The notes under the pieces are model-generated. The model had not been told where the DNA came from. It saw only the letters and a program-made list of their open reading frames with translations, and ran no database searches. Both the position numbers and the translations under genes were made by a program. From Asterella californica (lineage: Eukaryota > Streptophyta > Marchantiopsida > Marchantiales > Aytoniaceae), in contig JAYKYS010000006.1 in NCBI GenBank assembly GCA_036924285.1, forward strand, positions 32,276,001-32,340,000: a stretch of DNA of 64,000 bases, in the 5' to 3' direction. Shown here piece by piece: positions 51,144-62,084 of the stretch; position 1 is the stretch's first letter; every line of letters begins with the position of its first letter.

Positions 51144-54100
51144 CATTCATGGGCTTACCGAGTCAAAGTACACTAGTAGTTTATATGAATAAATGAATGA
51201 ATGAATATCAAGCCCGGAAGACCCAAAGAGTCAAAAGGCAGAAAAAAATACAATACAAAGTCAACATGTGAGCCTAGGAAACCCTAGGAGATCGTATCAA
51301 TGCAAAAGAGCATTGGTACAACAAGAAACTATATCTCTAATATAAAGCCCTAGTGGGAGAGCTGACATCTGTAAAAGTGTATAGAAATCACTAGCAACTA
51401 TCTTATGTCTACATCTAATCTCATCATACAAGGAACATACAATGAATACATGATCCTCATCCTCTATCTGATCTAAATCACAAAGTCTACAAAGCCATTC
51501 ACTCTTAACAATGTTTAGCCAACGTCCTTCCTCACTGCCAAGTCTATGAGAGCTAGTGCGGTGCTGAGCGATGATATGTCGAAGAGAGATTGAAATAGGT
51601 GTCCGGAGGTACTCTTGTTCACAATACACCAACATGGGGTTGACATGCTGCTGATAGTAAGCCATCTTGGTCTTGGGTTGAGACCATATAGCATGTAAAA
51701 ACCTTTTCTGAATCAACTCCCGAAGAGCAATAGGTGGAAGGTCAAAATCACGCTCAAAAATGTTCCATCTTCCACACCAAGCCACCACATCAGCATACCA
51801 ACCAAATGAGAATGTAGCTCTTAGAGCTTGACAAGGTAATCTTGTCTCTCCAAGGGATCTCACTCTTGAGACATAAATGATAGTCAAGTAAAGAGCTTCT
51901 GCTTCCACGGATAAGCAACCAGATTCAGCAAGGAGCATAGCATATGGTGTTTGGCAACTTACACCAAGCTCCACTTGTAAGAACACTTTTTGAACCTTCT
52001 CGATACGTTCCCAAGCTCCTTTCCTTGCACCAGGCCCCCACACTTGAACACCATAAAGTATCACAGGCAAAACCAAACTCCTGAAGAGAACTCTCAACTT
52101 GTTGTAAAACTTGGCCCTTGTAGAGAAAAGAATGGCGCACTTTTGAACCCACCACCATCACCTTGGACTTCGAAAGGTTCACTTCCATCTGCATGTTGTT
52201 GCAAAAGATCTCAAGAGCATCCAAATGTCGTTGTAAACTCAAAGGATCACGTGATAGAAGGATGATATCATCAGCATAAATCAATGCTTGAATGATATAG
52301 ATTCCCAACTTCACACCTTCTCCTCCAAATTCAGCAAGACGTTTCTCCACGTCATCGATGAAGATACCAAATAGAGTAGGGGAGAGAGGACAACCTTGAA
52401 TGACTCCAATAGTGCTAAAGATCTCCTTTGATTGTGTCGAGGTAAGCTTCACATAAACTCGTTCATAGAGTTTAGAAACCGCTGCCATCATGTCTTTAGG
52501 AACACCAATGGCAACAAATCTGTCCCATAAGAGCTTCCTAGGCACCCTATCAAAAGCTTTTGTGTAGTCGATAAAAGCAGCATAGAGAGCTTTACCATTT
52601 CCTTTTGATTTCTCCCAAGCAACACGAAGACAAAGAATATGATCAATGGTGCTAAAGGTAGGACGAAAACTTGCTTGTGAACGAGCTCTCAAATTGGATT
52701 CTTCTGCCAAAACACTGAGTTTTCTTTCTAGCAAGCTCCCCTACAACTTGGCAAAGATATTGTCCACCATGATAGTTCTATAGTTGGTAACATCATCCTT
52801 CTTGCCCGACTTGTGGATGGGAATCACTTTGCACATGAACCAACTCTTAGGGAAACCATGTACAGCAGCATCATTTAGAAGCTTGGTAAGTATAGGAATG
52901 AGAGAATCACCTCCCCATTGTAGTAGCTCTGCAGAAAGTCCTTCTAGATCCTCAGATTTTCCACTTGCAAGCCTACTGAGCTGATGTCGTACTTCGTCCA
53001 TTGAAAAGGTCTGCGGTAGTCCTTCACTTTGTGGCATACATGGTGCATGTGGAGAGAAGTAAAGTTGCTCAACGTAGGACATCAAAGCTGAAGGATCAAG
53101 ACTTGGTGAACTTGGACGAGATGCTAAACGTCTCCAAAAAGCTTTGGGATCCTTCTGAAAATCAAAAGCAAGTTCCAAGCCTTTCTTTCTCAAGAATGCT
53201 CTCTTCTTACGTTTGATCAACTGCTTGTACAAGGTTGTTGCTTCCAAGTCACAAGCCTTGTCTAGAGCCTTTAACCGAGCAAGTTTGCACTCTTCATCAA
53301 ACCAGCCATTGCAAGGGTTACATTTGAGCTTTCCGCTTGAGTGTTGAGAGAAAAATCGAGTTGCAATTTTCTTCAAGACATCCGTCAATTGTGTATCTCG
53401 TTGGTCAAGATTGTGACTCCACTGTGTAATAGATATCAAATTCTCTAGAGCAGTTTGATAAAGATGTCTTTTCCGGTGATCAAGACGAAGTCTAGAGGTA
53501 GTGTTGCTCCCATCAAAACCTTTCAACTTGTGAGGTGCAAATGAGCTAGACAAGGATAGTGAGAACAGTAGAGGAGTGTGGTCAGATTCAGGTTGTAGAT
53601 CCAAAACTTCAAATGCTGAAATGAGTGAACTATCAAGAGATGAGGAGAGGAGGTAGTCTACTATGCTTGATCCAGAGGTAGAGACGTATATTTTCATGTT
53701 AGAGCTAGGAAAACGGGATGTACCGTTCAGAATTTTCAAACTACAGATTGCTCCAAAAGTCAAGAAGTGTTCTTTCATGTCATTGGTGGATGTATCTAAG
53801 GAGGCACGGGACCATGTAGGATCATCATCTTCTTCAAGAATAGGAGAGTGGTCAAGAGCATAGAATTGTGTGAATTGGCAAGTGTGAACTCTAGCATTGA
53901 AATCTCCCACCACAAAGACCTTGCCCTTCTCTTGATAACTCAAAACATCAATAGAAAGACGATGGAAAGGTTGGCTCGTGCTACATGCTCTAGTCTGATA
54001 GATAGACATGTTCAAAGGTGCAAAATAGCAGATTGCGATATAACATGCAGATCTACTTTCTCCACCAACTCGAATCCAATGATATTGTCCACCCACATCC

Positions 54101-54615
54101 TGAAGAACCACTTCAACAAGCTGATGCAAATAAGATCTGACGTAAGTTGCAATACTTCCAAAACCACGTCCTTTATGTTGCTTGCGCTTGTTCCAAGTAG
54201 AGCCGATCAAAGTAAAACCATCCAACTCATGTACATTGTTTCCTTCATGTTCCCATGTCTCCACCAAGTTGATGATATCAGCCTTGTTGCAAATTGGTAA
54301 AGCGCTTGTGTACTTTGACTAAGTAAGCCCATGAATGTTCCACATCATAACTCTAAGGGTCGAAAATTGCTATTTGGAAGCATCTCGTCTCTTTTGTGTA
54401 ACAACAGCACGTCCATCTCTTAAGAAAGCAATGAACCCTCCTTGTTGAGCCTCTTTTACCTTCACAAGCTCCTTCCGCTTGGCTTCAGCTTGTAGCGGGT
54501 GTGAGATCAGGATCCAACCAGATCTGTCTCCCCTTCAAGACAGCTTTGTTAGCCATCGCTGTATCTCGTTGTGCCTGATCTGCAAACTTAGCCAATATTG
54601 CTCGAGGTTGTGAGC
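51144..54615 (-). mobile_element. LINE-A copy from ORF1 end to tail, inactive
   Basis: After a 30-bp scrap of ORF2 start on the plus strand (51144-51170), a minus-strand LINE-A runs from its (GAAT)n tail at 51188 to the ORF1 C-terminus at 54615. It is the longest LINE-A here with endonuclease and RT both present. Defects are AAG to TAG at ORF2 codon 10 (about 54320), TAT to TAG in FAKLYGS (about 52742), and the 146-bp deletion near 52090. ORF1 TAG is at 54370-54372. Confidence 0.88.
51297..54349 (-). pseudogene. LINE-A ORF2, endonuclease and RT with three lesions
   Basis: Endonuclease 54267-53500: LVETWEHEG, VVGDFNARVH, SIVDYLLSSS, ESDHTPLLFSL. Linker with the basic KRKKRAFLRKKG. RT from 52980 down: KSGKKDDVTNYRTIM, FIDYTKAFDRVP, GCPLSPTLFGIFIDD, YADDIILLS. 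C-terminal CCHC at about 51440-51500. Two nonsense codons and one frameshifting deletion are as listed for the element. All catalytic boxes are otherwise intact, so it looks recently dead. Confidence 0.87.
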
Positions 54616-55322
54616 CTTAGCCTTATGGCACCATATGTGGCACCATATGCTATACTCCTTGCTGAATGTGGTTATTTACCTTTGGAAGCTGAAGCACTTT
54701 ACTTGACGATCATCTATGTATCTAGGGTGAGATCTCTCGGAGAGACAAGACTACCTTGTCAAGCTCTAAGAGCTACACTCTCTTTTGGTTGGTACGCTGA
54801 TGTGGTGGCTTGGTGTGGAGAAGGAACATATCTGAACGTGATTTTAACCTCCCACCTATTGCTCTTCGTGACTTGATACAAAGAAGATTTTTACATGCTC
54901 TATGGTCTCAACCTAAGACCAAGATGACTTATTATCAGCAGCAAGTCAATTCCATGCTGGTGTATTGCGATCAGGAATACCTCCAAGCATCTATATCAAC
55001 CTCTCTCCGACATGTGATAGTTCAACATCGTACTAGTTCTCATAGACTTGGTATTAAGGAATGACGTTGGTTAAATATTGATAGGAGTGAACGTATTTGT
55101 AAACTTTGTGATTTAGATCAGATTGAAGATGAAGATCATGCATTCATCATATGTCCATTGTACTTGGATATCATATGTAGACATGCGATAGTCGCTAGCA
55201 ATTTTTATTCACTCTTACATATGTCGACGCTTTCAATAAGATTATATATGCGAGACGTAGTTACTCATCATACTAATAATCTTCGTATTAGTACTGATTC
55301 AGACATTAGCTTCTGATTTTTA
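54616..55322 (+). pseudogene. LINE-B ORF2 C-terminal part
   Basis: The plus strand from LLAECGYLPLEAEALYLTII through PKTKMTYYQQQV and KLCDLDQIEDEDHAFIIC to the end of ORF2. It has a frame break at about 54825 (GRWN damaged to EGTYLN) and a stop at 55065. The 3' UTR and tail are missing, and it joins LINE-A RT at 55323. It is the inverse counterpart of 61458-62084. Confidence 0.82.
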
Positions 55323-57204
55323 GAAGGACTCCTAAATCTAGAAGGACTTTCTGCAGAGCTACTACAATGGGGAGGTGATTCTCTCATTCCTATACTTACC
55401 AAGCTTCTGAATGATGCTGCTGTACATGGTTTCCCTAAGAGTTGGTTCATGCGCAAAGTGATTCCCATCCACAAGTCGGGCAAGAAGGATGATGTTACCA
55501 ACTATAGAACTATCATGGTGGGCAACATCTTTGCCAAGTTATATGGGAGCTTGCTAGAGAGAAAACTCAGTGTTTGGGCAGAAGGATCCAATGTGAGAGC
55601 TCGTTCACAAGCAGGTTTTCGTCCTACTTTTAGCACCATTGATCATATCCTTTGTCTTCGTGTTGCTTGGGAGAAGTCAAAAGAAAATGATAAATCTCTC
55701 TATGCTGCTTTTATCGACTACACAAAAGCTTTTGATAGGGTGCCTAGGAAGCTCTTATGGGATAGATTTGTTGCCATTGGTGTTCCTAAAGACATGATGA
55801 CAGCGATTTCTAAACTCTATGAACGAGTTTATGTGAAGCTTACCTCGACACAATCAAAGGAGATCTTTAGCACTATTGGAGTCATTCAAGGTTGTCCTCT
55901 CTCCTCTACTCTATTTGGTATCTTCATCGATGACGTGGAGAAATGTCTTGCTGAATTTGGAGAAGAAGGTGTGAAGTTGGGAATCTATATCATTCAAGCA
56001 TTGATTTATGCTGATGATATCATCCTCCTATCACGTGATCCTTTGAGTTTACAACGACATTTGGATGCTATTGAGGTCTTTTGCAACAACATGCAGATGG
56101 AAGTGAACCTTTCGAAGTCCAAGGTGATGGTGGTGGGTTCAAAAGTGCGCCATTCTTTTCTCTACAAAGGCCAAGTTTTACAACAAGTGGAGAGTTACAA
56201 GTACTTGGGCATTGACTTCTCTCATAACTACAGTTGGGCTTTGTGCATTCATAAGAGAGTTGAAGCTGGTTACAAAGCTTTGTACTCTCTTTTGAATCGT
56301 TGTCGACGTGCTCATCTCTTAGCATGGGATTTGAGAAAGTTTCTCTTCAGGAGTTTGGGTTTGCCTGTGATACTTTATGGTGTTCAAGTGTGGGGGCCTG
56401 GTGCAAGGAAAGGAGCTTGGGAACGTATCGAGAAGGTTCAAAAAGTGTTCTTACAAGTGGAGCTTGGTGTAAGATGCCAAAAACCATATGATATGCTCCT
56501 TGCTGAATCTGGTTGCTTATCCGTGGAAGCAGAAGCTCTTTACTTGACTATCATTTATGTCTCAAGAGTGAGATCCCTTGGAGAGACGAGATTACCTTGT
56601 CAAGCTCTAAGAGTTACATTCTCATTTGGTTGGTATGCTGATGTGGTGGCTTGGTGTGGAAGATGGAACATTTTTGAGCGTGATTTTTACCTTCCATCTA
56701 TTGCTCTTCGGGAGCTGATTCAGAAAAGGTTTTTACATGCTATATGGTCTCAACCCAAGACCAAGATGGCTTACTATCAGCAGCATGTCAACCCCATGTT
56801 GGTGTATTGTGAACAAGAGTACCCCCAACACCGCACTAGCTCTTATAGACTTGGCATTGAGGAAGGACGTTGGCTAAACATTGTTAGGAGTGAACGGCTT
56901 TGTAGACTTTATGATTTAGATCAGATAGAGGATGAGGGATCATGTATTCATTGTATGTCCCTTGTATGATGAGATTAGATGTAGACATAAGATAGTTGCT
57001 AGTGATTTCTATACACTTTTACAGATGTCAGCTCTCCGACTAGAGCTTTATATTAGAGATATAGTTTCTTGTCGTACCAATGCTCTTTTGCATTGATACG
57101 ATCTCCTAGGGTTTCCTAGGCTCACATGTTGACTTTGTATTGTATTTTTTTCTGCTTTTTGACTCTTTGGGTCTTCCAGGCTTGATATTCATTCATTCAT
57201 TCAT
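55323..57204 (+). mobile_element. LINE-A 3' half with RT, CCHC, tail
   Basis: 5'-truncated within the ORF2 linker. RT is open from 55338 to 56969 with all catalytic boxes (FIDYTKAFDRVP, GCPLSSTLFGIFIDD, YADDIILLS). A deletion of about 40 bp, in frame, near 56824 removes residues after QEYL. One extra G at about 56938 shifts the frame inside the CCHC motif. The hairpin is at 57161-57173 and the (ATTC)n tail at 57186-57204. Confidence 0.88.
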
Positions 57205-57680
57205 CTGCATGTTGTTGCAAAAGACCTCAAGAGCATCCAAATGTCGTTGTAAACTCAAAGGATCACGTGAAAGAATAATGATATCACCAGCATAAATCAA
57301 TGCTTGAATGATATACATTCTCAACTTCACACTTTTTCCTCCAAATTCAGCAAGACATTTCTCCACGTCATCAATGAAGATACCAAATAGAGGAGGGGAG
57401 AGAGGACAACCTTGAATGACTCCAATGGTGCTAAAGATCTCCTTTGATTGTGTCGAGGTGAGCTTCACATAAACTCGTTCATAGAGTTTAGAAACCGCTG
57501 CTATCATGTCTTCAGGAACACCTGTGGCAACAAGTCTCTCATAAGAGCTTCCTAGGCACCTTATCAAAAACTTTTGTGTAGTCGATAAAAGCAGCATAGA
57601 GAGATTTACCATGACTTGTGGATGAGAACCACTTTGTGCATAAACCAACTCTTAGGGAAATCATGTACATCAGCATCATT
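57205..57680 (-). pseudogene. LINE-A RT fragment (duplicate of 3481-3960)
   Basis: Minus-strand RT core with private changes shared with 3481 onward, such as YAGDI in the catalytic box. About 240 bp of RT fingers are missing near 57610. It is interrupted at 57681 by foreign sequence. Confidence 0.8.
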
Positions 57681-57930
57681 AAGCGCGCAATGGCTCAAGA
57701 GAAGTCACTGCAGTATGGGTTTGGTCTTTGAACCTTGATGCAGCAGGAGGAAGTCCATAAGCAGAAGCTGGAAGCTCTGGAAGCTAACCTCTGCACCACG
57801 GAGAAGATCACAACGAAGTATAAGACGGAAGCTTCTGCTTCTGCCAAGGAGTTGGCGCAACTGTGGAAGAGCAACCATGAGTTGCAGACACGTCTTCAGC
57901 AGCGCGAGCAGAAAGTTCTGCGGATCAGGG
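57681..57930 (+). other. 250-bp insert with coiled-coil coding frame
   Basis: Unrelated to LINEs. The plus strand is open with a strongly helical pattern: EEVHKQKLEALEANL, then SAKELAQLWKSNHELQTRLQ and QREQKVLRIRD. Heptad spacing of Leu suggests a coiled coil. It is absent from the sister block at 4160-4200, so it came after the duplication. It could be a piece of a gag or of a host gene. Confidence 0.5.
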
Positions 57931-58152
57931 ATAGGAATGAGAGAATGACCTCTCCATTGTAGTAGCTCCGCTGAAAGTCCTTCTAGATCCTCAGATTTTC
58001 CACTTGCGAGTTTCCTGAGCTGATGTTGTACTTCGTCCATTGAAAAAGTCTGCGGTAGTCCTTCACTTTGTGGCATACATGGTGCATGTGGAGAGAAGTA
58101 AAGTTGCTCAACGTAAGACATCAAAGCTGAAGGGTCAAGACTTGGTGAATTT
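57931..58152 (-). pseudogene. LINE-A ORF2 linker fragment
   Basis: Minus-strand remainder of the fragment broken at 57680: SYVEQLYFSPHAPCMPQ, then FSMDEVQHQL and SGKSEDLEGLSAELLQW. It ends at the same LINE-B junction as 4400. Confidence 0.8.
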
Positions 58153-58349
58153 ATACACTCTTACTCTTACAGATGCTAACACTTTCACTAGGATTATATT
58201 TGCAAGACGTAGTTACTCATCATACTAATACTCTTCATATTACTACTGCTTCTTATGTTAGTTATTGAGTTTTGGTTTATGTTTTTGGATTGTGTTTTGT
58301 GTCTTTTGATTCTTTGGGTCTTCCGGGTATGATTATTATCATTTATCAT
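58153..58349 (+). mobile_element. LINE-B 3' end (duplicate of 4401-4597)
   Basis: Same junctions and tail as its sister. One hairpin base is changed (GATTC-TTT-GGGTC at about 58308-58320). Confidence 0.78.
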
Positions 58350-58571
58350 AAAGACTTTGTCTTTCTCTTGATATTACATAACATCAACAGAATGACGATG
58401 GAATGGTTGACTCATACTACATGCTCTGGTGAGATAAATGGGCATGTTCAAAGGTGTAAAATAGCATATTGCAGTATAACATGCAGATCTAGTCTCTTCA
58501 CCAACTCAAAGCTAATGATATTGCCCCCCAACATCACGAAGCACCACCTCAACAAGCTGATATAAATGAGA
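58350..58571 (-). pseudogene. LINE-B endonuclease fragment (duplicate of 4598-4819)
   Basis: Same endonuclease stretch (VEVVLRDVGGQYH) in the same context. It is followed by the same Ser/Gly-rich insert. Confidence 0.74.
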
Positions 58572-58946
58572 ACTTCGGGAGTGATGGTTCTCCATAGTAT
58601 TCTTGGGACTTCTCGCGTGAGAAGACTCTCCGGTGTCTCTTCCTGGCTCCTGATCTCTCATCACTGCTGCTACTGCTGCTTGAACCACTGCCTCTGAGAC
58701 CTCCTGAACTGCTCGAGGTCCCTCCCGGCCTTCCTCCGTCGGGGCCATCCACACCACTGCCCGTTGGCATGGTCGCGGGTGCTGGTGGGTTCACGGACGG
58801 CTGCAGGTTGGCTGCAGCTGGGACAGATTCGCGGTTGGGGACGGGTCCGTCCTACCATCCCAAAGCGGTTGCGGAGGCTCTACAGAAATGCCTCCACGTC
58901 CTTCATTGCCTCGCAGATCTCTGAGTTGCTTGACTGACTCGCAGAT
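58572..58946 (-). other. Ser/Gly/Pro-rich insert, second copy
   Basis: Matches 4820-5195 with scattered changes. It keeps GGRPGGTSSSSGG, the Ser run and KRHRRVFSREKSQEYYGE on the minus strand. The right end is cut by a plus-strand LINE-A at 58947, so the sequence beyond CGCAGAT in the first copy is lost. Confidence 0.45.
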
Positions 58947-61457
58947 CTAGCTCATTTGCACCTTACAAGTTGAAAGGTTTTGATGGGAGCAACACTACCT
59001 CTAGACTTCGTCTTGATCACCGGAAAAGACATCTTTATCAAACTGCTCTAGAGAATTTGATGTCTATTACACAGTGGAGCCACAATCTTGACCAACGAGA
59101 TACACAATTGACGGATGTCTTGAAGAAAATTGCAACTCTGTTTTTCTCTCAACACTCAAGCAGAAAGCTCAAAGGTAACCCTTGCAATGGCTGGTTTGAT
59201 GAAGAGTGCAAACTTGCTCGGTTAAAGGCTCTAGACAAGGCTTGTGACTTGGAAGCAACAACCTTGTACAAGCAGTTGATCAAACGTAAGAAGAGAGCTT
59301 TCTTGAGAAAGAAAGGCTTGGAACTTGCTTTTGATTTTCAGAAGGATCCCAAAGCTTTTTGGAGACGTTTAGCATCTCGTCCAAGTTCACCAAGTCTTGA
59401 TCCTTCAGCTTTGATGTCCTACGTTGAGCAACTATACTTCTCTCCACATGCACCATGTATGCCACAAAGTGAAGGACTACCGCAGACCTTTTCAATGGAC
59501 GAAGTACGACATCAGCTCAGTAGGCTTGCAAGTGGAAAATCTGAGGATCTAGAAGGACTTTCTGCATAGCTACTACAATGGGGAGTTGATTCTCTCATTC
59601 CTATACTTACCAAGCTTCTGAATGATGCTGCTGTACATGGTTTCCCTAAGAGTTGGTTCATGCGCAAAGTGATTCCCATCCACAAGTCAGGCAAGAAGGA
59701 TGATGTTACCAACTATAGAACTATCATGGTGGGTAACATCTTTGCCAAGTTGTATGGGAGCTTGCTAGAGAGAAAACTCAGTGTTTGGGCAGAAGAATCC
59801 AATGTGAGAGCTCGTTCACAAGCAGGTTTTCGTCCTACCTTTAGCACCATTGATCATATTCTTTGTCTTCGTGTTGCTTGGGAGAAGTCAAAAGGAAATG
59901 GTAAAGCTCTCTATGCTGCTTTTATCGACTACACAAAAGCTTTTGATAGGGTGCCTAGGAAGCTCTTATGGGACAGACTTGTTGCAATTGGTGTTCCTAA
60001 AGACATGATGGCAGCGGTTTCTAAACTCTATGAACGAGTTTATGTGAAGCTTACCTCGACACAATCAAAGGAGATCTTTAGCACTATTGGAGTCATTCAA
60101 GGTTGTCCTCTCTCCCCTACTCTATTTGGTATCTTCATCGATGACGTGGAGAAATGTCTTGCTGAATTTAGAGGAGAAGGTGTGAAGTTGGGAATCTATA
60201 TCATTCAAGCATTGATTTATGCTGATGATATCATCCTTCTATCACGTGATCCTTTGAGTTTACAACGACATTTGGATGCTCTTGAGGTCTTTTGCAACAA
60301 CATGCAGATGGAAGTGAACCTTTCGAAGTCCAAGGTGATGGTGGTGGGTTCAAAAGTGCGCCATTCTTTTCTCTACAAAGGCCAAGTTTTACAACAAGTG
60401 GAGAGTTACAAGTACTTGGGCATTGACTTCTCTCATAACTACAGTTGGGCTTTGTGCATTCATAAGAGAGTTGAAGCTGGTTACAAAGCTTTGTACTCTC
60501 TTTTGAATCGTTGTCGACGTGCTCATCTCTTAGCATGGGATTTGAGAAAGTTTCTCTTCAGGAGTTTGGTTTTGCCTGTGATACTTTATGGTGTTCAAGT
60601 GTGGGGGCCTGGTGCAAGGAAAGGCGCTTGGGAACGTATCGAGAAGGTTCAAAAAGTGTTCTTACAAGTGGAGCTTGGTGTAAGATGCCAAACACCATAT
60701 GCTATGCTCCTTGCTGAATCTGGTTGCTTATCCGTGGAAGCAGAAGCTCTTTACTTGACTATCATTTATGTCTCAAGAGTGAGATCTCTTGGAGAGACGA
60801 GATTACCTTGTCAAGCTCTAAGAGCTACATTCTCATTTGGTTGGTATGCTGATGTGGTGGCTTGGTGTGGAAGATGGAACATTTTTGAGCGTGATTTTGA
60901 CCTTCCACCTATTGCTCTTCGGGAGTTGATTCAGAAAAGGTTTTTACATGCTATATGGTCTCAACCCAAGACCAAGATGGCTTACTATCAGCAGCATGTC
61001 AACCCCATGTTGGTGTATTGTGAACAAGAGTACCTCCGGGCACCTATTTCAATCTCTCTTCGACATATCATCGCTCAGCACCGCACTAGCTCTCATAGAC
61101 TTGGCATTGAGGAAGAACGTTGGCTAAACATTGTTAGGAGTGAACGGCTTTGTAGACTTTGTGATTTAGATCAGATAGAGGATGAGGATCATGTATTCAT
61201 TGTATGTCCCTTGTATGATGAGATTAGATGTAGACATAAGATAGTTGCTAGTGATTTCTATACACTTTTACAGATGTCAGCTCTCCCACTAGGGCTTTAT
61301 ATTAGAGATATAGTTTCTTGTCGTACCAATGCTCTTTTGCATTGATACGATCTCCTAGGGTTTCCTAGGCTCACATGTTGACTTTGTATTGTATTTTTTT
61401 CTGCCTTTTAACTCTTTGGGTCTTCCGGGCTTGATATTCATTCATTCATTCATTCAT
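58947..61457 (+). mobile_element. LINE-A, 5'-truncated, best preserved RT
   Basis: Begins inside the endonuclease C-terminus. ORF2 is in one frame from 58970 to the stop at 61345 apart from a single TAG (59567-59569), where other copies have GAG. RT boxes and the CRLCDLDQIEDEDHVFIVC motif are intact. The 3' UTR has CCTAGGGTTTCCTAGG, a hairpin with one changed base (AACTC, about 61401) and an (ATTC)n tail at 61435-61457. It is a good reference for the family's 3' half. Confidence 0.9.
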
Positions 61458-62084
61458 ATAATCCTATTGAAAGCGTCGACATATGTAAGAGTGAATAAAA
61501 ATTGCTAGCGACTATCGTATGTCTACATATGATATCCAAGTACAATGGACACATGATGAATGCATGATCTTCATCTTCAATCTGATCTAAATCACAATGT
61601 TTACAAATACGTTCACTCCTATCAATATTTAACCAACGTCCTTCCTTAATACCAAGTCTATGAGAACTAGTACGATGTTGAACTATCACATGTCGGAGAG
61701 AGGTTGATATAGATGCTTGGAGGTATTCCTGATCGCAATACACCAGCATGAAATTGACTTGCTGCTGATAATAAGTCATCTTGGTCTTAGGTTGAGACCA
61801 TAGAGCATGTAAAAATCTTCTTTGTATCAAGTCACGAAGAGCAATAGGTGGGAGGTTAAAATCACGTTCAGATATGTTCCTTCTCCACACCAAGCCACCA
61901 CATCAGCGTACCAACCAAAAGAGAGTGTAGCTCTTAGAGCTTGACAAGGTAGTCTTGTCTCTCCGAGAGATCTCACCCTAGATACATAGATGATCGTCAA
62001 GTAACGTGCTTCAGCTTCCAAAGGTAAATAACCACATTCAGCAAGGAGTATAGCATATGGTGCCACATATGGTGCCATAAGGCT
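61458..62084 (-). pseudogene. LINE-B ORF2 C-terminal part
   Basis: The minus strand from the CCHC motif (KHCDLDQIEDEDHAFIMC, first Cys pair altered) through PKTKMTYYQQQV to LTIIYVSRVRSLGE, with a frame break at about 61885. It joins LINE-A ORF1 at 62084 by the same junction as 27649. Confidence 0.82.
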
